A stretch of DNA of 64,000 nt from CAZRWH01 sp964603905 (GCA_964603905.1 CAZRWH010000001.1:1-64000); one strand, 5' to 3'; shown: positions 9,478 through 17,113, numbered from the stretch's first letter. Numbers and translations are program-made. The notes: a model not told the origin generated them from the sequence alone.

Positions 9478-10521
9478 TTAGTGAGAGTCGACGTAAGATT
9501 TTGGTATTTCTTTTCTGATCATTTCTTCGTCTAGTCCGTTAAGTTTTCCTACCATAATCATTCGGATGATTTGAGCGTTTAGCTCTTTTAGCCACCAGTA
9601 ATTAAGTAGTGGTTCGATTCCGAAAGGTAGGAATCTTGCTTCGTTGATCATTTTTACTAGAGCGTCTTGTAGAAGTTTTTCTAGTTTTCTGAATGATCCT
9701 GTTTCTTTGTGGTACTCAAGTCCTTTTGCAATGGCTTCTGCGTATGGGCAGAACGAGAATACGTTTACGATTGTGTCCCAGTCTTCTTTTAGATTGTCGA
9801 TGTATTTGTCATGTCTAATTGATCCTCCGATTGTCAGTGATCTCTTTAGAACGGTTAGAGGATCTCGTCCTTGTGCTTTTGCACGGCAGAAAGACATGAT
9901 GTTATGAATGTCAGTTTGTGCTTTTACGTACTGTTTTAGGTATTTTGATCCAGTTTCTTTTGCGATCTTCTGTTTAACCTTTAGGAAAGCACGGTCGATA
10001 TGAAGATCTACCAATGTTAGATCTTCTGTCTCTGCGTAAAGCTCTTTACCTCTCCTTACCGCACGGGCAAGTCTTGGTTTCTCATCTCCTTTCATACGAA
10101 GCTGGATTACTTCGTCTGAGAAAATATATTCTGCTAGTGCAGAAGGTTTGATTTTTCCCCAAGGGATGATTAAGTGCTCTACTTCTTCGTAAGTTTTTCC
10201 TGTTAGTTTCGCTTTTAGCATTGTTTTCGCGTTGTGTGCGTCGTATTCATACCATGCGATGTTTAGTACCCATCTTTTTGGTGTGATGTCTCTTAATGTT
10301 GCTCTAGTGTCCGAAAGTCCAGCGTCGATTACTTCTTGGAAATCTTCAACTTTGTCGATGTCTCCAATGTGAGTTGAGTAATCTGTGTCGTTTAAGATTC
10401 TGTAAGCTTCTTTTGCATCTTTTGCACCTAGCATACGCTCAATATCGTTGTGGTCGAGTAATTGATTTGTTAGGACCTGGGTCAAGGTCACTGCGTATAT
10501 GTAGTCGTTGTTGTTTATCAT
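9478..10521 (-). CDS. ntpC: V-type ATP synthase subunit C
   Basis: 347 residues, all-helical, the typical size for the funnel-shaped subunit C/d that sits on the K-ring and carries the central stalk. It opens with YIYAVTLTQVLTNQLLDHND. The C-terminal PFGIEPLLNYWWLKELNAQ with a following IRMIMVGK matches the conserved family end. Gene order E-C-F-A is conserved. Confidence 0.94.
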   Translation of the reverse strand: MINNNDYIYAVTLTQVLTNQLLDHNDIERMLGAKDAKEAYRILNDTDYSTHIGDIDKVEDFQEVIDAGLSDTRATLRDITPKRWVLNIAWYEYDAHNAKTMLKAKLTGKTYEEVEHLIIPWGKIKPSALAEYIFSDEVIQLRMKGDEKPRLARAVRRGKELYAETEDLTLVDLHIDRAFLKVKQKIAKETGSKYLKQYVKAQTDIHNIMSFCRAKAQGRDPLTVLKRSLTIGGSIRHDKYIDNLKEDWDTIVNVFSFCPYAEAIAKGLEYHKETGSFRKLEKLLQDALVKMINEARFLPFGIEPLLNYWWLKELNAQIIRMIMVGKLNGLDEEMIRKEIPKSYVDSH

Positions 10522-10558
10522 TATAATGAGAAGTGAGTAATGAGTAGTGAGAAGTTAA
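10522..10558. repeat. ACTCATTACTCACTACT-type spacer before ntpC
   Basis: A tandem TTACTCA/CTACTCA tract in minus-strand reading fills the whole E-C gap up to the ATG of subunit C, with no other signal seen. Confidence 0.65.
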
Positions 10559-11113
10559 TTAGAACAAGATATTAGCTACTTTTGTTTCAAGTTCTCCTCG
10601 TAGTTTTTTCTCGATAACTGAATCAAATGTGAAGTCGTATTCAACTTTTCCTGTTTTAAGAACGAATCCTCCAAGGAAAGTTCCTTCTTCACCAAGTTTG
10701 TATTGTGTGTTTGCAATTACTTCTTCTGTTTCAGCTTTTTTACCTTTTGCGTAAGTGATTTCACCTTCTTTTTCTGCTTCTTGTGCTTTTTTTATAGAAG
10801 ACTCGATGTATTTTTTGTAGTTTGGAGAGTCAACTAGTGCGCTTAGCGTGTTGTCAAAAATTTGGTCGATTAGTTCTCGTTTTTTCGCAAGAATTTGTTT
10901 TCTTCTTTCTGCATTTGCTAGCATCTCAGTTCTTTCTTTTACTTTTGCAGCGCCGTCTACCGCTTTCTTTTCGATATTCTTGATAGATTGTGCTTTTTTC
11001 TCTGTATATTTGTCTTCTACAGCTTTCAAAGCGTTTGCTAGTTGCTTTTCCATTTCTTCTAGCTTTTGCGTTCCGATGTTTTCGATTTCAGATATTAGGT
11101 CTGTTAGTGACAT
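10559..11113 (-). CDS. ntpE: V-type ATP synthase subunit E
   Basis: 184 residues: an N-terminal coiled coil (about 5-100, with repeating E/K) and a C-terminal globular domain ending EKKLRGELETKVANILF, as in the peripheral-stalk subunit E. It pairs with the stalk subunit encoded by the first gene of the operon to form the stator. A 151-nt intergenic region with hairpins separates it from the upstream K gene. Confidence 0.92.
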   Translation of the reverse strand: MSLTDLISEIENIGTQKLEEMEKQLANALKAVEDKYTEKKAQSIKNIEKKAVDGAAKVKERTEMLANAERRKQILAKKRELIDQIFDNTLSALVDSPNYKKYIESSIKKAQEAEKEGEITYAKGKKAETEEVIANTQYKLGEEGTFLGGFVLKTGKVEYDFTFDSVIEKKLRGELETKVANILF

Positions 11114-11264
11114 GTTTTTGGTAGTTAGTAGTTGATAGTGGTAGTTGTAGTCTTGGTGTCCCGCTCAGCGGGACGGAATTTATATTTTGCGCTTTTAGCC
11201 TTGCGCATTATTTCAGACTTGTAACCCCGTTCGAGCGGACTCGACCGGGGATGAAGTCAAAAAT
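11114..11264 (-). promoter_or_regulatory. Structured intergenic region between K and E subunits
   Basis: In minus-strand order: a long imperfect hairpin CCCCG-TCGAG/CTCGA-CGGGG right after the K stop, a GCGC-loop-GCGC hairpin, a 7-bp hairpin GTCCCGC-TGA-GCGGGAC, then an ACTACAACTACC-type spacer to the E start. There is no T-tract, so these are not standard terminators. They may stabilise the K message or reduce readthrough, since the K subunit is needed in more copies than E. That role is inferred. Confidence 0.55.
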
Positions 11265-11738
11265 TTATACTTGGATTCCGAAGATCAGAAGTACACTAAC
11301 AAGTAGACCAAGTACCGCGTATGTTTCTACCATCGCTGACATGATTACCGCTTTACCTGCGTTAGCTGGGTTTTTAGCGATAACTTTTAGACCTGTAGCA
11401 GATACTTTTCCTTGGTGGATACCAGAGAAAAGAGACGCGAATCCAACTGGAATACTTGCTCCTAGGAATTGCATTCCTGTCGAAGAAGAAAGAGAAGCAA
11501 CTTCTCCTCCTAGTAGTCCGATTTGCATAAGGATCAAAAGAGCTCCTAGGAATCCGTAGATACCTTGAGTACCTGGAAGAGCTTGCATAAGAAGGATTTT
11601 ACCGAAAAGTTCTGGCTTTTCAGTTGTAACTCCCGCTCCAGCTTGTCCTGCAAGACCTACACCGATACTTGATCCGATTCCTCCGCATACTGCGGCGATT
11701 GCAGCTCCGAAGACTGCTAGTGCTAGACCTGTGTCCAT
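11265..11738 (-). CDS. ntpK: V-type ATP synthase subunit K (Na+-type proteolipid)
   Basis: 157 residues and four membrane helices, a fused two-hairpin proteolipid. The second helix carries LPGTQGIYGF (L54, T57, Q58). The third begins after IHQGK (Q109). The fourth holds the ion carboxylate in MVETYAVLG (E138). In E. hirae NtpK the Na+ ligands are Leu61, Thr64, Gln65, Gln110 and Glu139, and all five have counterparts here. A Na+-translocating rotor is therefore predicted. H+ use cannot be excluded from sequence alone. It is followed by a hairpin-rich gap. Confidence 0.95.
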   Translation of the reverse strand: MDTGLALAVFGAAIAAVCGGIGSSIGVGLAGQAGAGVTTEKPELFGKILLMQALPGTQGIYGFLGALLILMQIGLLGGEVASLSSSTGMQFLGASIPVGFASLFSGIHQGKVSATGLKVIAKNPANAGKAVIMSAMVETYAVLGLLVSVLLIFGIQV

Positions 11739-11788
11739 AGTTTTTTTAGGTTAAATTGTTATGGTTATTTTAAATTTTGGCTAATTTC

Positions 11789-13762
11789 TTAGTCCTTTAG
11801 ATGAGTGTATTTGCATTCACGTTTGAATGGCTCGAAGTCTTTTCCTCCACCTTCCATGAATTTCCCGAAGAACTCTACGTATTGCAGACGAGCCGAGTGG
11901 ATGAAAGCTCCTAGCGTTGATAGCGCTATATTAAGTGTGTGACCTAGTATAATTACGATGAATCCAACGATGAATCCAACATAAGGAATTAGATCTACCA
12001 TAATGGTTGCGATTGTATTCATTGCAAACGCGATAATTCCAGTACCAAGACCAAGGGCCATGATACGAGAGTAAGAAAGTACGTCTGAGAAGTATCCAAC
12101 TACATTATATAGAGACAGAACTCCAAGTCCGAGCTTTCCGACGATGCTCTTTGACTTTCTTCCTTGAGTTAGGATTAGTGCAATTGTTAATCCAAGAGCA
12201 ATGTTATTAGAAAGTCCAGCATAAGGTTGTAGTGGCTCGATTGCTGAAGTTGCTCCAAGGCCTAGTAGTGAAGTTAGGAAGATTATCCAAAGAAGGCTGT
12301 CTAGAAGTGCGTCCATGACCTTTCCGTCTTTGAGTTTCCAGTATCCATCAACCATTAGACCAACAAATACTTGAATAATTCCCATTGCGAATGCTAGTCC
12401 GAGGAATACAAGAGCCCCTGATCCTACAGGATTGATGATTTGTCCTTTGAATCCAAGAACGCCATTCTTCATTTCTGTTAAGAAGGCTGGTGCTTGCTCT
12501 GGAGTAAGTCCGAACCATCCACCAAGTAGTACACCTGCTACGAACGTAACAAGTCCTCCCCACATAAGTAGTCTTAGTAGTCCTTTGCTTCCTTCAGGGA
12601 TCTTTAGGAATTTAAGAGCTACAAAACAAAGTGAGAATAGCAGGAATCCATATCCTGAGTCTGACAAACATAGTCCGAAGAATATAATAAAGAAAGCTGC
12701 CAAGAATGGTGTTGGGTCGACTTCTGTAGGAAGTGGAAGTCCGTAGATTCTTGTTACAGATTCAAACATGTTCATGAATCCTTTGTTTCGTAGTTCGACC
12801 GGTGCGCTTTCGTCTTCTTCTGGCTCTACTTCCATGATTGCGACTCCTGGAAGTTCTTTTTTTATTTCTTCTTTAAGATTAGTTAGTTCTTCTTTCTTCG
12901 CCCATCCTGTCATTACGAATGTGTACTCAGTTTCTCCTGCCATGTCTTTGTGTTCTTCTCTCACGAATTGCCATAGGTACCAATCGTGTACTATTTTCAG
13001 GCTGTCGCTGTTCTTTGCTACTTGCGTTAGTTCTTTTTCAATTTTCTCTAGTTCTTTTTGAAGTGATCCTTCTTCTTTCTTAATTTCTTTTAGGTGTTTT
13101 TTTACACCCCCTGTAGCCGTAATAAGATCAGCTTCTTGTACTCTGTACTCATTTAGCAGGGGTTGTATTTGGTCTGAATCTGAAAGCAGGTGGATTAGAG
13201 AGAAGTAAGCTTTTGATTGATCTTCTGACACTGTGTGGAAGTCAACTTTTGCATCTAGTTTTGCAAGTGCGCTTTTGAACTCTTCGAAATCAAGCTTTCC
13301 TATTACTCCAAGCACTAGCTTTGCGTGCTTTGTCGTGTGAGGTGTATCTAGGTGAACTCTTAGGTTTTTCCAAGGTTCTAGAGTTCGTTCTTCTTGAGTG
13401 ATGTCTGATAGTCTGTTCTTTGCTTTGACCATTTTTTCTTCTAGGTCTTGGCAAAGTTTCACAACTTCTTCGTAGTTGAATGTTTTTGCAATAGACTCGA
13501 TGTTGTCTGCATTTAATATGATTGGAGCAGGAAGAATTCCTTTCTTCTCATAGTCTGCAAGTAACTTGATTGCGAAGTCTAGATTTGCAAGCTTTAGCTC
13601 AAGTTCATGGTCATGCTTTTGAGCCTGAGAAACTCTTGAAGATACTTCTTCTCCGAGATCTTTTAGCTCAAGGATATTTTTCTTTTGCAAAAGCTCCATA
13701 GCTTGCTCGAGCTTATTTCGAAGCCCGATGATCTGGATCTTTTGCATTGGTATTACAGCCAT
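11789..13762 (-). CDS. ntpI: V-type ATP synthase subunit I (a-subunit)
   Basis: 657 residues. The N-terminal cytoplasmic half (about 1-340) has long coiled coils, and about seven to eight membrane helices follow from residue 360. The DVLSYSRIMALGLGTG and HTLNIALSTLGAFIHSARLQ motifs are the hallmarks of this family. The Arg of SYSRIMALG and the Arg/Glu of HSARLQYVEFF line the ion path. It forms the static half-channels next to the K-ring and anchors the peripheral stalks. Confidence 0.96.
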   Translation of the reverse strand: MAVIPMQKIQIIGLRNKLEQAMELLQKKNILELKDLGEEVSSRVSQAQKHDHELELKLANLDFAIKLLADYEKKGILPAPIILNADNIESIAKTFNYEEVVKLCQDLEEKMVKAKNRLSDITQEERTLEPWKNLRVHLDTPHTTKHAKLVLGVIGKLDFEEFKSALAKLDAKVDFHTVSEDQSKAYFSLIHLLSDSDQIQPLLNEYRVQEADLITATGGVKKHLKEIKKEEGSLQKELEKIEKELTQVAKNSDSLKIVHDWYLWQFVREEHKDMAGETEYTFVMTGWAKKEELTNLKEEIKKELPGVAIMEVEPEEDESAPVELRNKGFMNMFESVTRIYGLPLPTEVDPTPFLAAFFIIFFGLCLSDSGYGFLLFSLCFVALKFLKIPEGSKGLLRLLMWGGLVTFVAGVLLGGWFGLTPEQAPAFLTEMKNGVLGFKGQIINPVGSGALVFLGLAFAMGIIQVFVGLMVDGYWKLKDGKVMDALLDSLLWIIFLTSLLGLGATSAIEPLQPYAGLSNNIALGLTIALILTQGRKSKSIVGKLGLGVLSLYNVVGYFSDVLSYSRIMALGLGTGIIAFAMNTIATIMVDLIPYVGFIVGFIVIILGHTLNIALSTLGAFIHSARLQYVEFFGKFMEGGGKDFEPFKRECKYTHLKD

Positions 13763-13823
13763 GTTAGGTAGTTAGTTGTTGTAGTGGTAGTTGTAGCTAT
13801 TGAGCCCTGTTGGGCCAGCTTTA
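13763..13823 (-). promoter_or_regulatory. Mini-hairpin plus CA-rich spacer before subunit I
   Basis: Minus strand: a GCCC-AACA-GGGC hairpin followed by CTACAACTACCACTACAACA and further units up to the ATG. This is the same layout as the ntpD leader. Confidence 0.6.
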
Positions 13824-14165
13824 TTATTTGATTTCGTTCTCGAAACTGTTGATTACTAGGTCCATTGCTTCTTTCTTAGAAGTGTCTGCTTTTCCTGCTA
13901 GTGATTCGATTTCTCTTTGAGTGTCTGCAAGTTTGTTCTTAAAGCTCTCTTGTGCTTCTTGTTTTGCTTCAGCAATTTGTTTGTTACCTTTTGCTTTTGC
14001 TTCTTCTTCTGCAGATAGGATTTCTTTTTCAAACTTCTCTTCTGCTTCCATGATCTTGTTGCGATTTGCTTCTTCTTGCTTTGCAATCTGTTGTTTTACC
14101 TTTTCTTCTGATTGTTGAATTTGCATCAACGGATCATCGTGAGTAGTTGAATCTGTTTGAGTCAT
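13824..14165 (-). CDS. ntpF: V-type ATP synthase peripheral-stalk subunit (NtpF/G-like)
   Basis: 113 residues, almost entirely one coiled coil rich in E, K, A and Q (residues 12-110). No other domain is seen. As the first gene of an operon whose order otherwise equals E. hirae F-I-K-E-C-G-A-B-D, it corresponds to NtpF, the partner of subunit E in the stator. Sequence alone would only say coiled coil. Position makes the call. Confidence 0.85.
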   Translation of the reverse strand: MTQTDSTTHDDPLMQIQQSEEKVKQQIAKQEEANRNKIMEAEEKFEKEILSAEEEAKAKGNKQIAEAKQEAQESFKNKLADTQREIESLAGKADTSKKEAMDLVINSFENEIK

Positions 14166-14258
14166 TCTTTATGTAGTTAGTAGTTATAGTGGTAGTTGTA
14201 GTCATGGTGTTTTTTTGGCCAAAAAAGCGATTTTAACCTTAAAACACACGCTTACCGG
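14166..14258 (-). promoter_or_regulatory. Leader of the V-ATPase operon
   Basis: About 85 nt between the predicted start of transcription (near 14252) and the first ATG. It contains the palindrome TTTTTTGGCCAAAAAA at 14212-14227 and an ACTACAACTACCACTATAAC-type tract at 14166-14205. No Shine-Dalgarno is present. Confidence 0.6.
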
Positions 14259-14287
14259 ATTCTAAAGATGGGGTAAAAAAAAGTCAA
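14259..14287 (-). promoter_or_regulatory. Promoter of the V-ATPase operon
   Basis: Minus strand: TTGACT, a 17-bp spacer and TAGAAT. It lies downstream of the structured RNA at 14351-14512, so that RNA is not part of the main ATPase transcript. Confidence 0.8.
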
Positions 14288-14350
14288 TGGTAAAAACAGG
14301 CTAAATTCCTTGTCTGTAAGCCAGTTTTGTTGTTATTTGTGTGATCAATC

Positions 14351-14512
14351 AAATTAGCGGTATATCGGCGATACCTGCTACCCAGCAGAGCTGGGCACTC
14401 TGTATAGCCGACCTTGCAGGCTTGTTTTTCGTAAATTTTGAAGCTTCATCGTACGGATAAGTACGTTTCGCTATAAAAATTTACTGCAAAACTGCGTATA
14501 CCATCTAATTTT
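14351..14512 (-). ncRNA. Structured RNA, copy 1 (unrecognised family)
   Basis: About 162 nt, closed by P1 AAATTAG/CTAATTT. Inside are P2 GTAAATTTT/AAAATTTAC (14476-14484 with 14431-14439), P3 CGTAC/GTACG, P4 TCGGC-ATAC/GTAT-GCCGA (14402-14411 with 14365-14374) and P5 TGCCCAG-CTCTG-CTGGGTA (14379-14397). Conserved unpaired segments shared with copy 2 (62756-62916) include ATACGCAGTT, ACAAGCCT, CAGAG before P5 and GCAG after it. P5 contains a G-U pair only when read on the minus strand, which sets the orientation. The loop CTCTG is complementary to CAGAG, so a pseudoknot is possible. It begins about 26 nt after the dnaQ-dinG stop. No named family was recognised. Confidence 0.8.
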
Positions 14513-14537
14513 ATTGTCACACTTGATTGTTTTGTGC

Positions 14538-16619
14538 TCAGATCTGGTGTATCCGATTGTCCATCACATATGTCTTGTTTGCGGCCTTCGCGACTTTTTT
14601 CATTTGCAGCATGGCGCGTGGCATTGTGTAGGTTTTGAAGCTTTGGCCTCCAGTAATGAATGCTGCTGGTATCTTGTTTGGTGCTGAGAAGGGCGTTTGG
14701 TATATGAAGAGGGTTTTTATTTCTGGTTTGAGCATTTGCCACAGTCCTGGTGTGCCGACTAATACCGTACTTTCTGGTGATCTTTTGCTTAGGTTTTTGA
14801 TTTTCCCCATTCCTCCCGATGCGTTTTGTGCCAGTACAGATATTCCTTCTTTTTGCAGAGGAAGTGCTATGTGTTGATGGAGGCTTAATGATGCTCTTTG
14901 TGAATTAATTAGTACGAACGTTGGCTTCTCTGCTTCAGGCAGTGTTTTTAACAGGTGATTACTGGCCTTCGAAGTGAACTCGTTGTCTTTTGGATGTGGC
15001 AGAAAGCTGACTAGCTCAATGTTTAGGTCTTTTTCTGATCTTATTATTGTTTCTGTTGAGCTCGGCAGTTTGAGGAGTCTACTTAGGAATTGCCCCTGAT
15101 TCTCTTCTTCTGCGTAAGTCACTGCGGTTGAGATCAATGTGTTTTGTGCTGTTTTTGACCATATTTTTTCGAACAAAAGGTCGTCTAGATTTTGAGGTAT
15201 CACCTTTATAAGAGGGGAGGAGTCTTGCATTAGGCCGATTGATATTTTGGCCAGATGTGTTTTTCCCTTTATTTTTGCTAAAAATTTCAAAAGCTGTGCT
15301 TCTTCAGATTCGGTGCTTAGTTCTGCTGCTATTTTGTCGATTAGATCTGCGGTTTTTTTCCACTCAATTGTCGACATGTGATAGTCGTTCAGTTCTAGCT
15401 CGAATTGTTGGCCGAATTTTTCGTATAAGATTCCGATGTATCCGAACAGTATTGTTAATCTGTCTTTTGTTTCGTCGGACAGGCTGCTTCGTAGGAATCG
15501 CTTTTGTGTGTATATGGCTGTGAAGCTTCGTTGAATGTTGTCGTAGAACTCGTCGATTTCATCTATTATTAGATGTTTTTGGTCTAAGAATCCTTCGTGG
15601 TTCTTTGCTAGTTTGGCGAGTGTTGAATGGCCTGTTATTACGGTTGTTTCTTCTAGTTTTTTGAGGATTTCCTGTGGGTATTTTTCGCAACATAGGTCCC
15701 ACCACAGATTTTTGATCTCAAAAGGTATTGTTATGTCGGTTTTTGCTATTGGATGAGGTTTTCCGAGCGTGAATATTTTTAGGGCGAATGTTGTTTCTTC
15801 TGGTGTGAGGGAGTCTTTTTTTAGCATTTTCTCGAACAGCTCTTCGTCTAGGTATTGGTTTTTATCCAGGATGGTATGAATTGTTTCGTCGTTTGTTGCG
15901 ACTATTGCTTGTTCATTTGCTAACGCTTGATGTTTGTATTCATCCAGTTCGATGAGTGCTGTTTTTGAATCGTGTTGTATCGGAAGAGGAGCGTGTGATA
16001 CTTCTTCGTGTTTGGGGTCTCTTAATTCAACCTTCTTAAATGTTCGTGAAGCTTCTAACAATATTTGTCTCCATGGTGATTTTGATTTTTCTATTACTGG
16101 AAGGACTTCTTCAAGATTGTTTTTGGAAAAATATGTGTCTATTAACCTGAAAAGTATGTCTATGTTGTCTTTGACATCTTTCAATGCGCGGTGTTGTCCT
16201 GTTTCTTCTACTCCAAGTTCCGATGCTATTATCTCGAGGCTGTATGATTCTGCTTTTGGAACGGTAATGTGTGCGATGTCCATTGAGTCGAGACGAACAT
16301 TTGTTGTAGGAATCCCTGCAGCTTCCAGGAAGTCCATATCGAAATTAATGTTATGTCCCATTATTGGGTAGTCCGCAATGAACTCTTGTATTTCTGATTT
16401 TATGTTTGTCAGTCTTGGAGCGTCTACCAGCATCTCGTCGGTTATTCCGGTCAGATGAGTGATTAGATTCGGCAGTTTTACCCCTGGAGATACGAAGGAT
16501 TCAAAAGTTTTTTCTATTTCGCGTGTTTCTAAGTCCACCAAAGCTGCACCGACCTCGATAATTTTGTCGTTATCTTTGTTCAAACCTGTTGTTTCGATGT
16601 CCAGACATATGATTTTCAT
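14538..16619 (-). CDS. DnaQ-type 3'-5' exonuclease fused to a degenerate DinG-like region
   Basis: 693 residues. The N-terminus (1-165) is a complete DEDDh exonuclease: D7/E9 in LDIETTG, D94 in GHNINFD, H143 and D148 in HRALKDVKD. The remainder matches the layout of DinG helicases, with a DEAH-box-like IIDEIDEF and a C-terminal part resembling the DinG end (VLVGTPGLWQMLKP, YQTPFSAPN, YTMPRAMLQMKK). I find no Walker A (GKT/GKS), and the usual Q-x-x-GR-x-x-R motif reads LQMKKVAKAANK. ATPase activity is therefore unlikely, while exonuclease activity is plausible. The mRNA may be leaderless. Confidence 0.85.
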   Translation of the reverse strand: MKIICLDIETTGLNKDNDKIIEVGAALVDLETREIEKTFESFVSPGVKLPNLITHLTGITDEMLVDAPRLTNIKSEIQEFIADYPIMGHNINFDMDFLEAAGIPTTNVRLDSMDIAHITVPKAESYSLEIIASELGVEETGQHRALKDVKDNIDILFRLIDTYFSKNNLEEVLPVIEKSKSPWRQILLEASRTFKKVELRDPKHEEVSHAPLPIQHDSKTALIELDEYKHQALANEQAIVATNDETIHTILDKNQYLDEELFEKMLKKDSLTPEETTFALKIFTLGKPHPIAKTDITIPFEIKNLWWDLCCEKYPQEILKKLEETTVITGHSTLAKLAKNHEGFLDQKHLIIDEIDEFYDNIQRSFTAIYTQKRFLRSSLSDETKDRLTILFGYIGILYEKFGQQFELELNDYHMSTIEWKKTADLIDKIAAELSTESEEAQLLKFLAKIKGKTHLAKISIGLMQDSSPLIKVIPQNLDDLLFEKIWSKTAQNTLISTAVTYAEEENQGQFLSRLLKLPSSTETIIRSEKDLNIELVSFLPHPKDNEFTSKASNHLLKTLPEAEKPTFVLINSQRASLSLHQHIALPLQKEGISVLAQNASGGMGKIKNLSKRSPESTVLVGTPGLWQMLKPEIKTLFIYQTPFSAPNKIPAAFITGGQSFKTYTMPRAMLQMKKVAKAANKTYVMDNRIHQI

Positions 16620-16625
16620 GCTTGT

Positions 16626-16631
16626 AGTATA
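16626..16631 (-). promoter_or_regulatory. -10 element giving a near-leaderless mRNA
   Basis: TATACT on the minus strand lies six bases before the ATG at 16619. TGGAAC is a weak -35, 17 bp upstream. The start of transcription would fall at or next to the start codon. Confidence 0.5.
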
Positions 16632-16709
16632 GGGGAGTGATGATTTCGGTTCCAGTTTTTTGGATCAAGATTTAACAAAAATTTAATATATGTGCGGTAT
16701 TTTCTGGTT

Positions 16710-17105
16710 ATGAATTATATAAAAAAGTTTTTTGAATGGATTGTGTTGAAGCGCGATTTAGACAAGAAAAATCATAAACCTCCTTATGTTCCTGAAGGGG
16801 AAATATGGTGGGCGAGTATTGGAGAAAATGTGGGGGCTGAAATAAACGGGAAGAGCCGTCTGTTTTCTAGACCAGTTATTGTTTTGAAGAAATTGTCTAA
16901 AGGGTTTTATTTTGTTGTTCCGACTACTACTCAGGTTCGAAATGGGAATTGGTATGTTGTTTTTTATGATAATAAATTTTGTGTTACTGCCTGTTTGCAT
17001 CAAGCGAGGCCCGTTGATTATAGGCGTTTTTATTCAAAATTGGGCGAATTAGATAAAAGTGAGTTTGATAAACTCAAGAAGGGGTTTGAAAGTTTGTATT
17101 TATAA
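16710..17105 (+). CDS. PemK/MazF-like endoribonuclease toxin, no visible antitoxin
   Basis: 131 residues from ATG 16710. A GTG at 16692 would add six. PEGEIWWASIGENVGAEING, then SRPVIVLKK and VVPTTTQ, follow the PemK/MazF pattern in which G-x-V/I-W-x-A opens the fold and a Pro-Val strand follows. ACLHQARPVDYRRF matches the Q-x-R-x-D/S region. Chromosomal members usually cleave mRNA and pair with an adjacent antitoxin. Here the upstream gene is divergent and the downstream ones are tiny unknowns with their own promoter. A TTGGAT-18-TAATAT promoter precedes it. It may be solitary, or its antitoxin may not be recognisable. Confidence 0.75.
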   Translation: MNYIKKFFEWIVLKRDLDKKNHKPPYVPEGEIWWASIGENVGAEINGKSRLFSRPVIVLKKLSKGFYFVVPTTTQVRNGNWYVVFYDNKFCVTACLHQARPVDYRRFYSKLGELDKSEFDKLKKGFESLYL

Positions 17106-17113
17106 AAAATGTT

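Noticed and set aside
14351..14512. RNA copy 1 as a metabolite riboswitch of the V-ATPase operon
   Set aside because: It lies upstream of the TTGACT-17-TAGAAT promoter, so it is not in the main 5' leader. I recognise no known aptamer signature.
14446..14742. Minus-strand 98-codon ORF over the end of dnaQ-dinG and RNA copy 1
   Set aside because: It overlaps both a conserved gene and a conserved RNA, and its composition looks random.
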